This document shows, piece after piece, positions 11,461 through 23,600 of a DNA stretch of 64,000 nt (position 1 is the stretch's first letter; each line of letters opens with the position of its first letter). A model generated the notes under the pieces. That model was not told the DNA's origin and searched no databases. It was given only the letters and a program-made list of their open reading frames with translations. The stretch comes from Cryptomeria japonica (Eukaryota; Streptophyta; Pinopsida; Cupressales; Cupressaceae): contig NC_081414.1 in assembly GCF_030272615.1 (NCBI RefSeq), positions 312,437,664 through 312,501,663 of the forward strand, given 5' to 3'. Made by a program: the position numbers and the translations under genes.

Positions 11461-12629
11461 GCACTAAAGAGAGAGAGAGAAGATTTTGAATTTTAGAGGT
11501 AGCAAATTCCAATAAAATCAGCCAATCTCCTAGATTTAAGCTGTTAAATGTAATCAGGACAATCTCCCGAAATTTCAGAAAAAATGTCAGGGACCGTGGC
11601 GAACGGAGTGCACACGGTCCTCGCAACTTTTTTCGAAATTTTCAGGGATGAAAGTTATGATGATTTTAAAGCTAATCTGAAAAAATTGAGTGATTTTACG
11701 ATCTGTAGATAGGCCAAATTAAAGTTGCAATCTCAAAATTGAACCCTACCAAGATTGTTGAAAAATGTAAAATTTGAATCTTGAAAAAGAGGGGGAAACT
11801 GAAATTTTGAATTTTATGATTTTAGAGGGAATACTAAAAGCAATGCAAGTTTTGAAATTTAAAAGTTGACTCGATTTCACGCAAAATTCAATTTTGAAAG
11901 TGGAAATCAAGGTTGTTGCAATTAAACACTTAATTTCGAAAGTCACAAACTGCAAAAATTTGAATAAAGCACTGAAATTTCGAATGAATGCTAACACACT
12001 TTTCAGATTTAGGACAATAAGAAACACAATTTTGATATGAATTTCAATTTCAACAATTTTTTGAATGATTAGAAGCCTCAATCCAAGCAATCGCTAGACC
12101 AACTTTGACTTTAATTTTGAAAGTGTTAAAATTGATAAAATCAGCCAAAATTCTGGATTTTAGCAGAAAAATACAGTAAGATCTAGCTCCCTAAATTTTG
12201 GAAAAAATGTCGGGGACGAGGGCGCTCGGGGTGCACACGGTCCTTGCAACTTTTTTCCAAATTTTCAGGGATGAGAGATATTATGATTTTATTGCGGAAT
12301 CCAAAGTTACAGCCGATTTGGAAGTGTTTTGATTAGTGAAATTATCAGTCAAAGGTTGAATCAAGAAGGTCTTAAAAATTAGGGTTTTGACATTTAACCA
12401 CTTAATTTTCAGAATTAAAGCACAAATATGAATTGACAATTTGCAATAGAAGGGTAAATCTGAAACAAGCATTAACAATTAAACATTTCACAAGTTTAAT
12501 TACTTAAAAAGAAAATTTTAGGGTTTTTATGCAATCAACCTCTAAAATTTGCAAAAGATCAAACATGGAAATATAATTAGGAAAGCAAAAATTTTTTAGA
12601 TCTAACCATGAATAATCAGAATGAGGATG
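11461..12629 (-). other. 5' leader of the TR-GAG element
   Basis: Non-coding leader between primer site and gag. It contains two diverged copies of a block of about 150 bp (about 11510-11660 and 12137-12287), each with the sequence around ggtccttgcaacttttttc and gtcggggac. Related cgtgcacacrgtcct words also occur in the LTRs. Confidence 0.5.
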
Positions 12630-12647
12630 TTCACGTCGGGTTCACCA
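12630..12647 (-). other. Primer-binding site candidate
   Basis: Three bases inside the 5' LTR the minus strand reads TGGTGAACCCGACGTGAA. This has the TGG start and stem-like form of a primer site complementary to a tRNA 3' end. I cannot name the tRNA. Confidence 0.5.
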
Positions 12648-12650
12648 AAA

Positions 12651-13841
12651 TGTAAAGCGGAAAAATCAAACCCTAGTTGTTCTCCCCTCCCCAACTCCAA
12701 GGAGAGAGAAGGGAGAGTCACTAGGGTTGATGGTTTTCACTTAGGAGAGACTTTACATTCAAAAGAGGGGTTGAAACCCGCAAGATCCAATCCCACACAA
12801 TGCAAGATTGGATTCTAAATGAGTTTCAAGGGTTGTGACATCAAGGGTACCCTCTTTTGTAAAGAATGTAGATAGAAAGATTGAACTAGGAATGCATGTA
12901 AAGTAGGAAAGATTCAGTTATAAACAGAGATAGGGATACGGGATGAAGCTGCTGACCTGGAATTAGCAGTAAAATGTCGAGACGGTGCCGTTCTACAAAT
13001 TTGAGCGAAAGTTGACAGGACGATGGCGCCCGGCGTGCACACGGTCCTCCGAAAAATCCGCGAAATGAAGGGGGATCTATTCGTCTCTGCACAAGGACTC
13101 CAGATCTTCAATTATAGCCGCGTACCTGCAACCTACACATAGAAAAGAGAGGACGATTGGGGGGTTAGGGATGAGGGGTTTGCCTTTAGGTCAAACCCCG
13201 GTTTTGGAATTAACCAAGAAATGAGAATGTTGTAAATGTAAATGTTTGTAATGTAAACAAGTACTGATACCTTGTTGTAAGAATGTTTGTATTCTTACAT
13301 GCGAAGGTGTAATGTATGTAGTATGTTGTATGTTGTATGTGATCTCCTCTTCAATGGTTGAATCCTTGTCTTGAATGCAACACTTAGCCTTGAATGGAGA
13401 CTTAGAATGCTCAATTGCTTGAAGGAATGCTTGAATGCTTGAATGTTTGAATATCGCTTTCGCCTCTTGCACACATATGTCCTCCTCCCTCTTTTTGGAA
13501 GAGGAAATGTAGTTTATATACTTGTCAATTAGGGCTGATAGACTGATTTTTCCAACCTTAGGCCGACCAGGAAACATTATTTCCCGAATTGCAAACTTAA
13601 AGACCCGATGCCCAAAAGAGACCGGGCCCAAAATAGGGCCAGGGACCAGGGCGCTGGGCGCCATGGTCCCACTTCCCGGGACAGCAAGGTGCAAGGAGGG
13701 ATCAGGCCAGGGTGCAGAAAAATGCAGTTTTTGGTGTCGTAAACAGGTTTCGGGGTCTCCATTCAGGTTCAACGTTGCGCCACCATCGTGAAGACCCAAA
13801 TGCAGTCGAAATTGCAAGTGTCGCAATTTTAGGACGCTACA
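12651..13841 (-). repeat. 5' LTR of the TR-GAG element
   Basis: 1191 bp, near-identical to 6085-7283. A TATATAAA box on the minus strand at 13513-13520 is the likely core promoter for the gag transcript. The right edge is followed by the CTTGT target duplicate. Confidence 0.85.
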
Positions 13842-13846
13842 CTTGT

Positions 13847-14478
13847 AACATAGTTGTAACTATGATTGAAACACTCTTAATCTTTCAGCTTGCCAAGTTA
13901 TTCCTAAGAAATATTGTTGCTACTATGAAATTCACCAATAACCAACTAAAAAATTATGTCATCTTAAATGCACATCCCTTCATTCTTATGGCCTTCCAAT
14001 TAAACATTTAGTATATCTTTGATCTCACGATATTCCTATCTACACATGGTATTTGGAATTCACAAAATCCTTGGGGCCTAGTATGCATATAAATGTCATT
14101 ATTATCTGTTATCTTGTTTGCTTCTTTCTAATACGAGTAACCAAGTTACATTTGATTAATTCTTTTAAAGTGTTACCTCATTAATTTAGTATATTCATCT
14201 AGGGATATGAAAATCCTATTGATCTTAAAAAACATTTAAGGATACTAAACTTTTTGAGGTTAATCCTCCTGTACAGGTTTGCATATGGACAGACTTAAAA
14301 TGATTACAGATATACACTAAAAGTTACAATTATACTAAAAGCTGCATAGTAAAAATATTATACATGAATTCATTGCAGGTTGATCTGCACATACACTATG
14401 TATTTTCATACTACTGGGATTCATCAAATTATACAAGCATGCATAGATAAACATGTTATACCACTTACTCTGTCTGCT
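13847..14478. other. 3' flank/UTR of the DUF1442-ACT gene
   Basis: The minus-strand stop codon of the host gene is at 14479-14481, so this stretch holds its 3' UTR and downstream DNA. No canonical AATAAA is seen just downstream of the stop. Nothing else is recognisable. Confidence 0.4.
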
Positions 14479-14632
14479 TCATTTTTTTCTGTGTGCTGTG
14501 ATTCTCTCCAACATCCTTTCCCTCACTGTATCCCAGACATAAGGATCCAATGGAGCATAACTCTCCAATTCAACAACACAGAAAACATCTTCAATAGATT
14601 TTTCTTCTGTTGAAATTCTTGCTTGTTGCACA
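14479..14632 (-). CDS. Exon 4 (terminal) of the DUF1442-ACT gene
   Basis: The acceptor TTTTTCATGTAG precedes T-GTG-CAA-CAA. The exon codes for residues 347-396 after completing a serine codon split with exon 3, and ends in HRKK and TGA. It supplies the second half of the ACT fold (VQQARISTEE, VEDVF-like IEDVFCVV and a C-terminal helix). It is 154 nt. It was identified by splice phase and by the need to complete the ACT domain. Confidence 0.75.
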
Positions 14633-17600
14633 CTACATGAAAAATGGAGTTGGATTAGCTTACAAGGTTATGTAACTCAACCAGATAAACGCCACTGCAG
14701 AAAGCACAAGTTCAAATTCAAGACCATTCCTTTTATGAAGCATAAACTTAGCAAGATTTATTGCAATATCAATTAATCTGCCACACTCCAATGACCTAAC
14801 AATTTAGATTTGGATATCTAATGCATAGATTATATGGTATATACTATATCTTATTGCTGTAATCTGCGATACAGACCTTATCCCCATTTCATTAAATGCT
14901 GTCGTAATGTCAGACAGAAGCATGTCCTGATCAGGTCCCTCGATTGTAACTTCAGTATATAACGTTCCATTTTTAAAATGAACTGTAAAATCATTGGTGC
15001 CGTGACTCTCTTCCGTCTCTAGTTCAGGTTTGGGTAAGTTTAGTATTGGATCTTCAGCATTGTTGTTGGGAGAATATTGGCCATCCACTGCATCATTGGG
15101 ATCATCAGCATTTTGAAAAGGGGATACTGAAAGAAAACCCTCTTCAGAGACATCACATTCCTCACTATTCACTGAATTTTGCATTAGAATGTCACCCATA
15201 GAATAGTTTAACTTGATACGAGAAATAGAAGAAAACGATCTATCTGACAAGATTGCCTCCCCAGAGCTACAGCAACCATTGGCTTCATCAATTTCTTGTC
15301 CAAATTCACAATAGAAGACTCGCCTGCACATGTGTATGCAGACAGATAAAGTTTCTAACTAATGAAATGCCTCAAGTATGCAATATATTTGCGGTGTGCA
15401 CATATTTTTCAAAAATGCCTTGTGAATGCTGATACAAGTAGGGTCCACAAGTATAACATAGATGTGAATTGACAGGTAAAAGAAGGAACTATCATGTCTG
15501 TAATTAACCAGTAGGCATTCATTAGGAGTCAGGACATTGTTCAGACTCAATAACTAGCTTTTACACTAAAAATTTTAGTAGCGTTGGATTCCAAAAACAA
15601 AATACTGTTCCAGATACCTTTTCACAAGTATCCCTTATGTTGCAAACATAGGGTATTATTATTAGCTAGGACATTTGTTCAGATTCAATAACGACCTTTT
15701 ACACTAAAATTTTAAGTATAGGATTACAAAAACAAAATACTTTTTCCAAGTACCTTTTCATATGTATCCCTTATGATGCAAACATAGAGTATTATTTAAA
15801 ACTCTATTAATTTGTAGAAAATGTATTAGAAGATTATTCTTCACAAGAAAGGGCAAAAATTGTTACCAGACAGCTTAGTAAAGAGTAAAGATTATAATTT
15901 TTGCCTATGTAAAGCCCAAAGCAAATATTTTAATATTCTAATGCTTTTCCATTACAAGATACCTTGGGTTAATGAATCCTTGAATATTCTGGTAGCAAAT
16001 GAAAATAGAAATGGATATGACCCTCCTTTAAGGAAGAATCTGATTTATGTGACATAACGGATTCAAGTAATAAATACACATATAGTCATGTTAGGTTGTG
16101 ACGTCCAAAAAAATTTGCTAGTTGAATCAAATAAGACAGGAAAAGGATACAGAAGAGATATTCATCAATGATGGAACCACCATTCCTAAGATTACGCAAT
16201 ATTTTTTAAACATCAACCATCAACATTCAAATATAGAATAATGTTGTACATGATGAATTGGCAATTTTTCAGAATTTAGAAGAAAATTCAAGAGACTCTT
16301 AATTGATTAAAGACTTGTTATGAATGAAAAGAGCCAAGAATGTTTGCTATACATTCCTTGAAGTTATATATATGATAAGAATAAAACTTTTTGGACAACT
16401 TCAAAAAATATGCCTTTCCTTGAAATCATTTCCAAAAAACACCTTTAATTAGCAGTGGTAAAAAATTATTTTTGCAAGAGGTAAAGGTAATATATCCTCA
16501 CTCAATGTAGCCATAGAATTATCCTACATTCAAATCAAGCATGTGTAGCTTGTATCCTTAATAACAATGGGAAACGTTAAAAATTATGTGAAAACTGAAA
16601 ATCGTGAGAAAATCAATTTTCATTCAGTTACAGTCCAAGTTACCAGATACCTGCCTTAAGCCATGGGTGCGAGTTTGAACCGGGTCCGAGTTCAGTCCGA
16701 GTGCAGCCCCAGGTTCACCCAGGGTATCCTGGGTGAACCCAGGGGTACCCATGCCCAAAACCAGCAGAAAAGGTGAAATTTCAACCAAAAAATTATTAAA
16801 TATTAAAAACGCCCCCAATGCATAATTTCACCCTAACTTTCTCCCATTTGGTCATTGCAACTCATTTCATTAACAGAAAAGATCAATAACAGCAGTTTTT
16901 TTCTCCAAGCTGCTAATGTTGGGTTTTGAAGGTTGCTTGATTTTTTTTGAAAGAGAAGGCTACGGAGTAAGATGCACACTAAAAGATTAGGAATCATTGG
17001 ACAAGAAAGATTTATGTAATATCCCCATCTAATTGCTGAAACCAATGAAGCAAAAGAAACTTTTTATGGCCCAGGCGTGGCAGACCTAGGACACCTCCAT
17101 GTTAGTCAATAGCAAAAACAATAACTAGACTTAGCTAGAATAGTAAAACAACAAGTTTATAAGACAAAACAGTTCTGTTGATACCTCAAGAAGCTCCTTG
17201 TATTATCTCCATGAGTAAAAGTGATAGTATGCAAGACAAGCAGGATTATTGACAAGGTGTATGAACAAGTTGCTATTAAACCCAAATGGCACATATGTCC
17301 AGGAAATCATCATCAAAGTATACTACAGATTCAAAGGACAAGATAGCCCAAAAGCAATAACATTCAAAGAAGATTAATCCAGGCCATCGATCATTGGAAA
17401 TTCATTAACTCAGAGCCGACTTCATAGGAAACCTTGGCTGATTCTTATCAAAAACAATGCTAGGCAAGTAGAGAAATAAGATGGGCCAGGTCCATAATGT
17501 TAAAGACAAATAAGCAATCACATTGTCATGTTGAGGACACTTTGCTGTGAAGAAGACAGAGAAAGAGGGTGCGATTGAAAACAAAAGACACAATAAAGAA

Positions 17601-20600
17601 CCATGACGATCAAGCAAGAATGAACATACATAAAGGCATTACCAAGACGGTGGTCAACATTAAGAAGGCCAAGGACGTACTGATATATAAATATGTCAGA
17701 TCGACTAATAACATTCAAAACACATGCCATTACTCCTTATCGCTGTCTATAAGGGGCAAACAGAATCAATGGACAAGTAATTGCTGTCAAAGAAGTATTT
17801 CAGATTGACCCCCTTCGAACAAGGGATTATCTCTACATTATCGCTGCCCAAGGAATTAAAGGTATCGCTATCTTAAGGATAAATCAGATCGATCGAAGGA
17901 GTGATTAGTTAAGTTAACAATATTGGTCCTTAACAAAGAGATCTAGCCCGATTAGAGGCAGGATTAGTTAAGTCGATGAGACACAATTGAGGAGATACAA
18001 CTCCTCACATCACGACTGCCTAAAGAACTATTAATAGATGATCATATGATCTTCCAAGGCATTGAAGATGTGTTTTATCTACTTTGTTCATACTGCAGTA
18101 GCAGACTTTCACATAACCGAGTAATAGGGGGTATCGAATCACCCAATTACAAGGTAAAGACACATAAGAACAAGTTTGAATAATCAGACACAGCGCCAAT
18201 CATAGTAGGAGCATAAGGACTAAGTCAGATACAGCTATCTATTTGAGGCATAGCCTCTCATATACTCATCGCATGGACATATAGACCTATTCTGAAACAG
18301 CGGTTGCTAGTTATTTATCAGCCATAATCAAGATAATAATTCATATCAGATTTCATTGCTTCAACACTATTTCAATATTCAAATCAGACTTGTGGCATTA
18401 TTATTAATTCCAATATTTATATCAGTATATATATACAATCACCAATTCAAACCATTGTTAACTTAGTCGGAAAGTGATATAATAGTGTTTGGTTCAAATT
18501 ATAGGTGGATCTTAATCTATACTTTCAGAGATAATTTCTTAGTATCCTACAAGGGACATTACAATCTAGCCATTGAAGGTGAGTAAATTTTTCACTTTTT
18601 CCAAGTTCTGAATAATTTTTTTAAGTTTTTTATTAAATATTCAATTTTTTTATTAAATTTTTCTAATAAGTTTTGAATTTTTTTTAGCTTTTTATGCATA
18701 ATAAGGGGTTATAATGTCCATTTTTTTTATTTTTTCAATAATGTTTTCCATTTTAGGTTCATGGATAATGGCTGGAACTGGAAGTTCTAGTTCAGTTTCC
18801 CAGACCCAATGAAGAGAATCCTTTTAGAATTCATGCAGTGTCACCTCTTTGATGATATACAACAATGATTAAACAAATGTCTAGTGGTGGGAATTCCCTT
18901 TGGCAGTGTAACCATTGCAAAATGGAGTATATGAGCTCATAATTTCAAGTGAAAACTCACTTATGTGCCATCCCTAGACATGGACTAAAAGCTTGTTGGG
19001 GGTCAAATAAAAAGGGGCTGCTACATGATCTAATAATGTCTTGTATTAAAGAACAAGAGGATGCCGCCATGAGAAGTAACAAATTAAAGAGTATTGCACA
19101 TCCTCTTGCCAAGAAAAGCTCGAAGAGACCTCCTAGTGGTTTGACACAACCAGCTGGCCCACATCCTATCATGCCAATGCCACCATATTCTAAACCAGAT
19201 GAAGTTTCAATTTCATGAAAAAGAGGCCCATTGGGCAAGGCCTTCAAAAATGAAACCAAAGAGGTTGTGGATCAGAGCATTGCTCATTGCATTTATGGCA
19301 ATGGGCTTCCTTTCAATATTGTTAGATCACCTTATTGGTAGGAATGGTGAATACCCTTTGGAATACACCTCCTAATTATGTTTGTCCCAGGTATGAAAAG
19401 GTGCAAAGCACCTATTTGGCGGAGGAGAAAGCTTCAATAGAGACATCATTGATAATGATCAAGGATACATGGCTCGAAATAGGTGTGTCCATCATTTTTG
19501 ATGGATGTAAAGATTGCAAAAATAAACCATTAATCAATGTTATAGTAGTGTCCCCTAAAGGAACGATGTTTTTGAAGGCCTTGGATTGTGAGGGGCAAGT
19601 AAAAGATGCAAGTTTCATTGCCAATATCCTCATAGAATCCATTGACATGGTGGGGCTTGAAAATGTTGTCCAAGTCATAATAGACAAAACTAAAAATTGC
19701 AAGACAGCTAGGTCTATAGTGGCGGCTACATATGGTCACATTTTTTGGACACCATGTGCAATCCACTGACTCAATTTAATATTGCAAAAGATTGGCACAC
19801 AAATTGAATGGGTCAAACAAGTCTAAACAGAGGCCGAGGAGATTCAAATGTTTGTGACTAGTCATCATATGTTGCAAGCCATATTTGGGACCTTCTCCAA
19901 CTTGGAGTTGTTGAAGATAATATAAACTTTGTTTTTTTTGTTTAATTGTTGATATGTGACGTGTATTTTTATACCACGTTAGGTTGTTGAAACATGATTT
20001 GCATCTCACGCAATCATCTTAAGACGACTTGTGAAGGTGCGAGAGGTCTTGAGTTTTAAGGTCATCAACACCTTGTGGGGTGTATGGAGGCAATCAAGCA
20101 TAGAGAGAGCCCAAAAAGTAAAAGCATTGATCCTAGATGATGAGCGGTGAGCTTGTGTGGAATATGCTTTGGATTTCACTAAGCCCATCATGGGCATGAT
20201 TAGGTGTGTTGATACTAACCCATGTTTGGGTGAGATTTATGATGGCATGTACTCCATGGTGGAGAAATTAAGAACAATAATAGAGGCCAAGAAACATGAC
20301 CCAACAGAAATATTTGTCAAAAGTGTGCAACAAATTATTGTTGACCACTGGAACAAGATGACCACCCCTTTACATCTCTTAACGTTTGCTTCATCGCCAA
20401 AGTATTATAGCAAAGAGGTACTTGCATTTCCAAGGAGGGTGGCACCATATAGAGATGGAGAGGTTGCTACTAGCTATAAGGCTGCATTTAGAAAGATATT
20501 TTTAGATGATGAAATTCAAAATATTGTTGAGTTTGACCAATTCATATCTTAAAAAGATCAAGAAACTTCCACTCTTCATAAAAAATATAGGATAAATGCT

Positions 20601-23600
20601 AATGAGTGGTGGTATCTACATGGTCAAGGCTCCATTTTCTTGCAGCCTCTGGCAATTTAAATTCTCTCCCAAGTATGTATATTTTTATTTTTTATTTTTA
20701 TTGTTTTCCATTCGATGCTCATCGCTATCATATTAAAATATTTTTATTTTATAATTTATGTTTTAAGTTTTGATTCTTGAATTATAAATTAAATACTAAA
20801 TGTTGTATGCAAATTCAACAGGTTGCAAGTTCTTCTTCAACTGAGCAGAATTGGAATACATACTCCATACACTTAGTCAAGTGCAGCTATTTGGGTGCAA
20901 AAAAAGCAGCGGTTTTGGTCTACATACACTCCAACCTTCGTTCGTTACCACATAAGAAACCTGAATACAATGATGGTGTGACAAAGAATTGGGATCTAGC
21001 CCTTGAGTGTTCTGATTTAGATGCTACAGTTGCACAGCTTGCCCAAGTCTCTATAGATGATAATACAGCAGCTTTTGTACTTGACACAACTAGTGGGAGT
21101 GGCAATCCAATGGATTGTGGTTCAAATGAGGTTGAACCAAATGTTGACCTTGATGCTTCTGATGAAGAAGAATATGAATATTAAATATCAACTGTAATTT
21201 TAATTTTCATTGTGTAATGACATTTTGAGACTTGGGATACTATTATCATTTTTGCAAATTATGAATATGGTATTATGAGGTATTTAAAAGTTCTATTTAT
21301 TGGCAATTATGGATTTATAATATATGAGCTAAGTTGTCAGGTTCTTCACTAGGACCCCCCGAGTCCCGATCTGGGTCCCCTGGAGTCCAATTCTAAGTCT
21401 GGGTCTGACCTCCCTAGTCCGGACAAGGTCTAGCCCAAATCCTGTGGGTTTGCCCCTACTAAACCCAGAAGAACGCGGGAGGAATTTCAGCAAATTTTGC
21501 AAAACACGTCAGAAATTTGGTGGAAAAGACATTTTTGTTGACTTTTATTAATTGTTTTTTAATGCCAAAAAGGAAAATCCGACCCCCCAACCGTAATTTG
21601 ATGTCTTAAAACACTAAAAAGGTAAAACATACTTCATTTTTGCACAATAGAATGAAAAACATAACTTCTTTGCTCCATTGCTGAACTTTGTTTTTTGCTT
21701 GCCCATATGATATTTGATGACCCATATGGTATTTGATTAGTGATGGCTGATTGTTGTAGCTTGACGTTATTATTTTTGGACTAAAACATTGATATGGTGG
21801 TGTATTTACTGTTTTGCTATGTTATTTTAACTAAAACTTTAATATATGATGGTGTATTTTGCTATGTGATTTGACTATTATCATAGTGGTGTATTTTGAA
21901 CTTAACTACTACAACATATATGTATATATTTTTTATTTTATATGTTTTTGTACTAACGAACCCAAAACCCCCCAAAAAATGTAGCTGAACCCACGAACCC
22001 AAATCTTGAACCCAAATCTCGAACCCAAACTTGAGCCCGAACCGGAACCAACAACTTAGTTTATGAGTATCACTCTTCTTATAAGTTATAATTTATAATT
22101 TTGAAGTTTGTTGTACTAGCATACCCATACCTCTATCTTGTACCTACACCCATACATGAATATATATATGTGTGTGTGTGTGTGTTGTCGTATCTGTACC
22201 CAAGGAAAAAAAAATGTTGTACTAGCATACCCATACCTGCACCTGTACACGAATTAGCAACTTAGATTACAGTTACAAGCTACATGGATTTTCAGTATTT
22301 CAAAACTGTAGCATTCTTATTGTATTAGGTCCTAATCCACCTAGAAAATCTAATAGAAGGAATACAATACAAAAGAATATTTAGTATCATATTCTAATAT
22401 CAATGCAACCATACTTAAACCTAACATTATGCAATAGCCACATAACTAAACCAAGTCCCCTAATGGTTCAAATCCTTTTTGGAATTTAGATGTTATTTAC
22501 CTAAGAGAACACCTATGGTAAGAGTTTATATATAGTCTTCTTTAAGGTGGAATGTGATGGAATGTGGTGAAATGCAATGAGTTTCTAGATTGCAATGTAG
22601 CATTTTATGTTGATTAATGTGTGGTAAAGATGCACAACAATGGTTGCGGTGCATCATACAAGGCTTGTTTACATATGGAGATGCTATGATAGCCACTCCA
22701 AGGTGTCTAGAAGAATAAATCACCATTGCATAGTTACTTACAACTTGTTGGAAGCATGATCAATTATGTGGGTGCACTTGCGACAACACTAGTGAAAATG
22801 TGAGCATGACTTAAGGACTAAATGATGTTCTAGAAGATAATACAAGGTACCGCAAGAAATGTAGAGTGAAGTTGTATTTGTATATTCTATTCAAGTGAGA
22901 AGCTAGTAGTGATGGTTATATATGAAACTTACCAATATTGAAAAAGCAAAGGATGTAACTATTGTTTCATAGTGCGCACCAATGACAACGTTTACAAGGA
23001 GCTTGTCCACATGACGACATTTGACTTGGTAGCAAGCATGGTAATCTAATGTCACATATGTACAAAATATGGTGATATAACTCTCGGTATTCTATAAGAT
23101 AGTTACATAGTTAAGCAGTTGGTATTCCCAAAAATACATCTATATATAACAATTTGTGATTGTGCCAAGGCTACTCAAGGTTATGAATTCAAATAAATAG
23201 CGACTTAAGAAATTATTACATTTTTGGTATGTAAACACTTGACAAATTGCAAAAGGATATGTTGTAGATTGTGACTCGGTGAAAGGATTTCCAATGACCT
23301 TATTGTATTGAATTGGTGTCAATTATGAATAATACAATTGTGAACATCTTTTGGTGGTGAGTTTTCTCCTATATGGGTTTCCCATGTTAAACACTTTATG
23401 TTTTGTATAATCTTATTACTACACATTGTTCCATTACATCCATGCATGTTGTATTTCAATTTGATATATGATGTCGATTGTTATCTAAACACATAATCTT
23501 AAGAATTCACTATTCCAGTGTATCGGTCCTTTGTAACAAGGGTGAAAATCCCTAACATTTGGTATCAAAGCATAGTCGGTTGTTTAAATGACATCTACTT

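Larger units (their letters stand above)
6085..13841 (-). mobile_element. Complete non-autonomous Ty3-type LTR retrotransposon (TR-GAG layout)
   Basis: Two near-identical LTRs (6085-7283 and 12651-13841) begin TGTAAAGCGG and end in CTACA. The whole is flanked by the 5-bp direct repeat CTTGT (6080-6084, 13842-13846). The only long ORF, on the minus strand, encodes gag, a CCHC-like knuckle and a retropepsin-like fold. No reverse transcriptase, RNase H or integrase is present in about 5.4 kb of internal sequence. A polypurine tract abuts the 3' (left) LTR and a primer-site-like sequence abuts the 5' (right) LTR. LTR-gag-LTR elements without pol are known as TR-GAG and depend on an autonomous partner. 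The LTRs differ by roughly two dozen substitutions, mostly transitions, plus one 8-bp indel by eye, so the insertion is fairly recent. Confidence 0.85.
16635..22265 (+). mobile_element. Old hAT-type DNA transposon with nested insertions
   Basis: The interior holds a decayed hAT transposase gene (BED finger, DUF659, hAT dimerisation region). Proposed ends are CCAAGTTACCAGATACC (left) and the reverse complement CTAAGTTGCTAATTCG (right). They are flanked by 8-bp near-duplicates GTTACAGT (16627-16634) and ATTACAGT (22266-22273), the length hAT transposases produce. GC-rich subterminal gaaccc/gggttc words occur at about 16668-16755. A solo LTR and a hAT MITE are nested within. The transposase is secure; the exact ends are less so. 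Confidence 0.5.

Noticed and set aside
14640-14700. Alternative exon 4 acceptor giving GVYLVELHNL
   Set aside because: It does not complete the ACT domain, whereas the acceptor at 14633 restores phase and yields the conserved second half.
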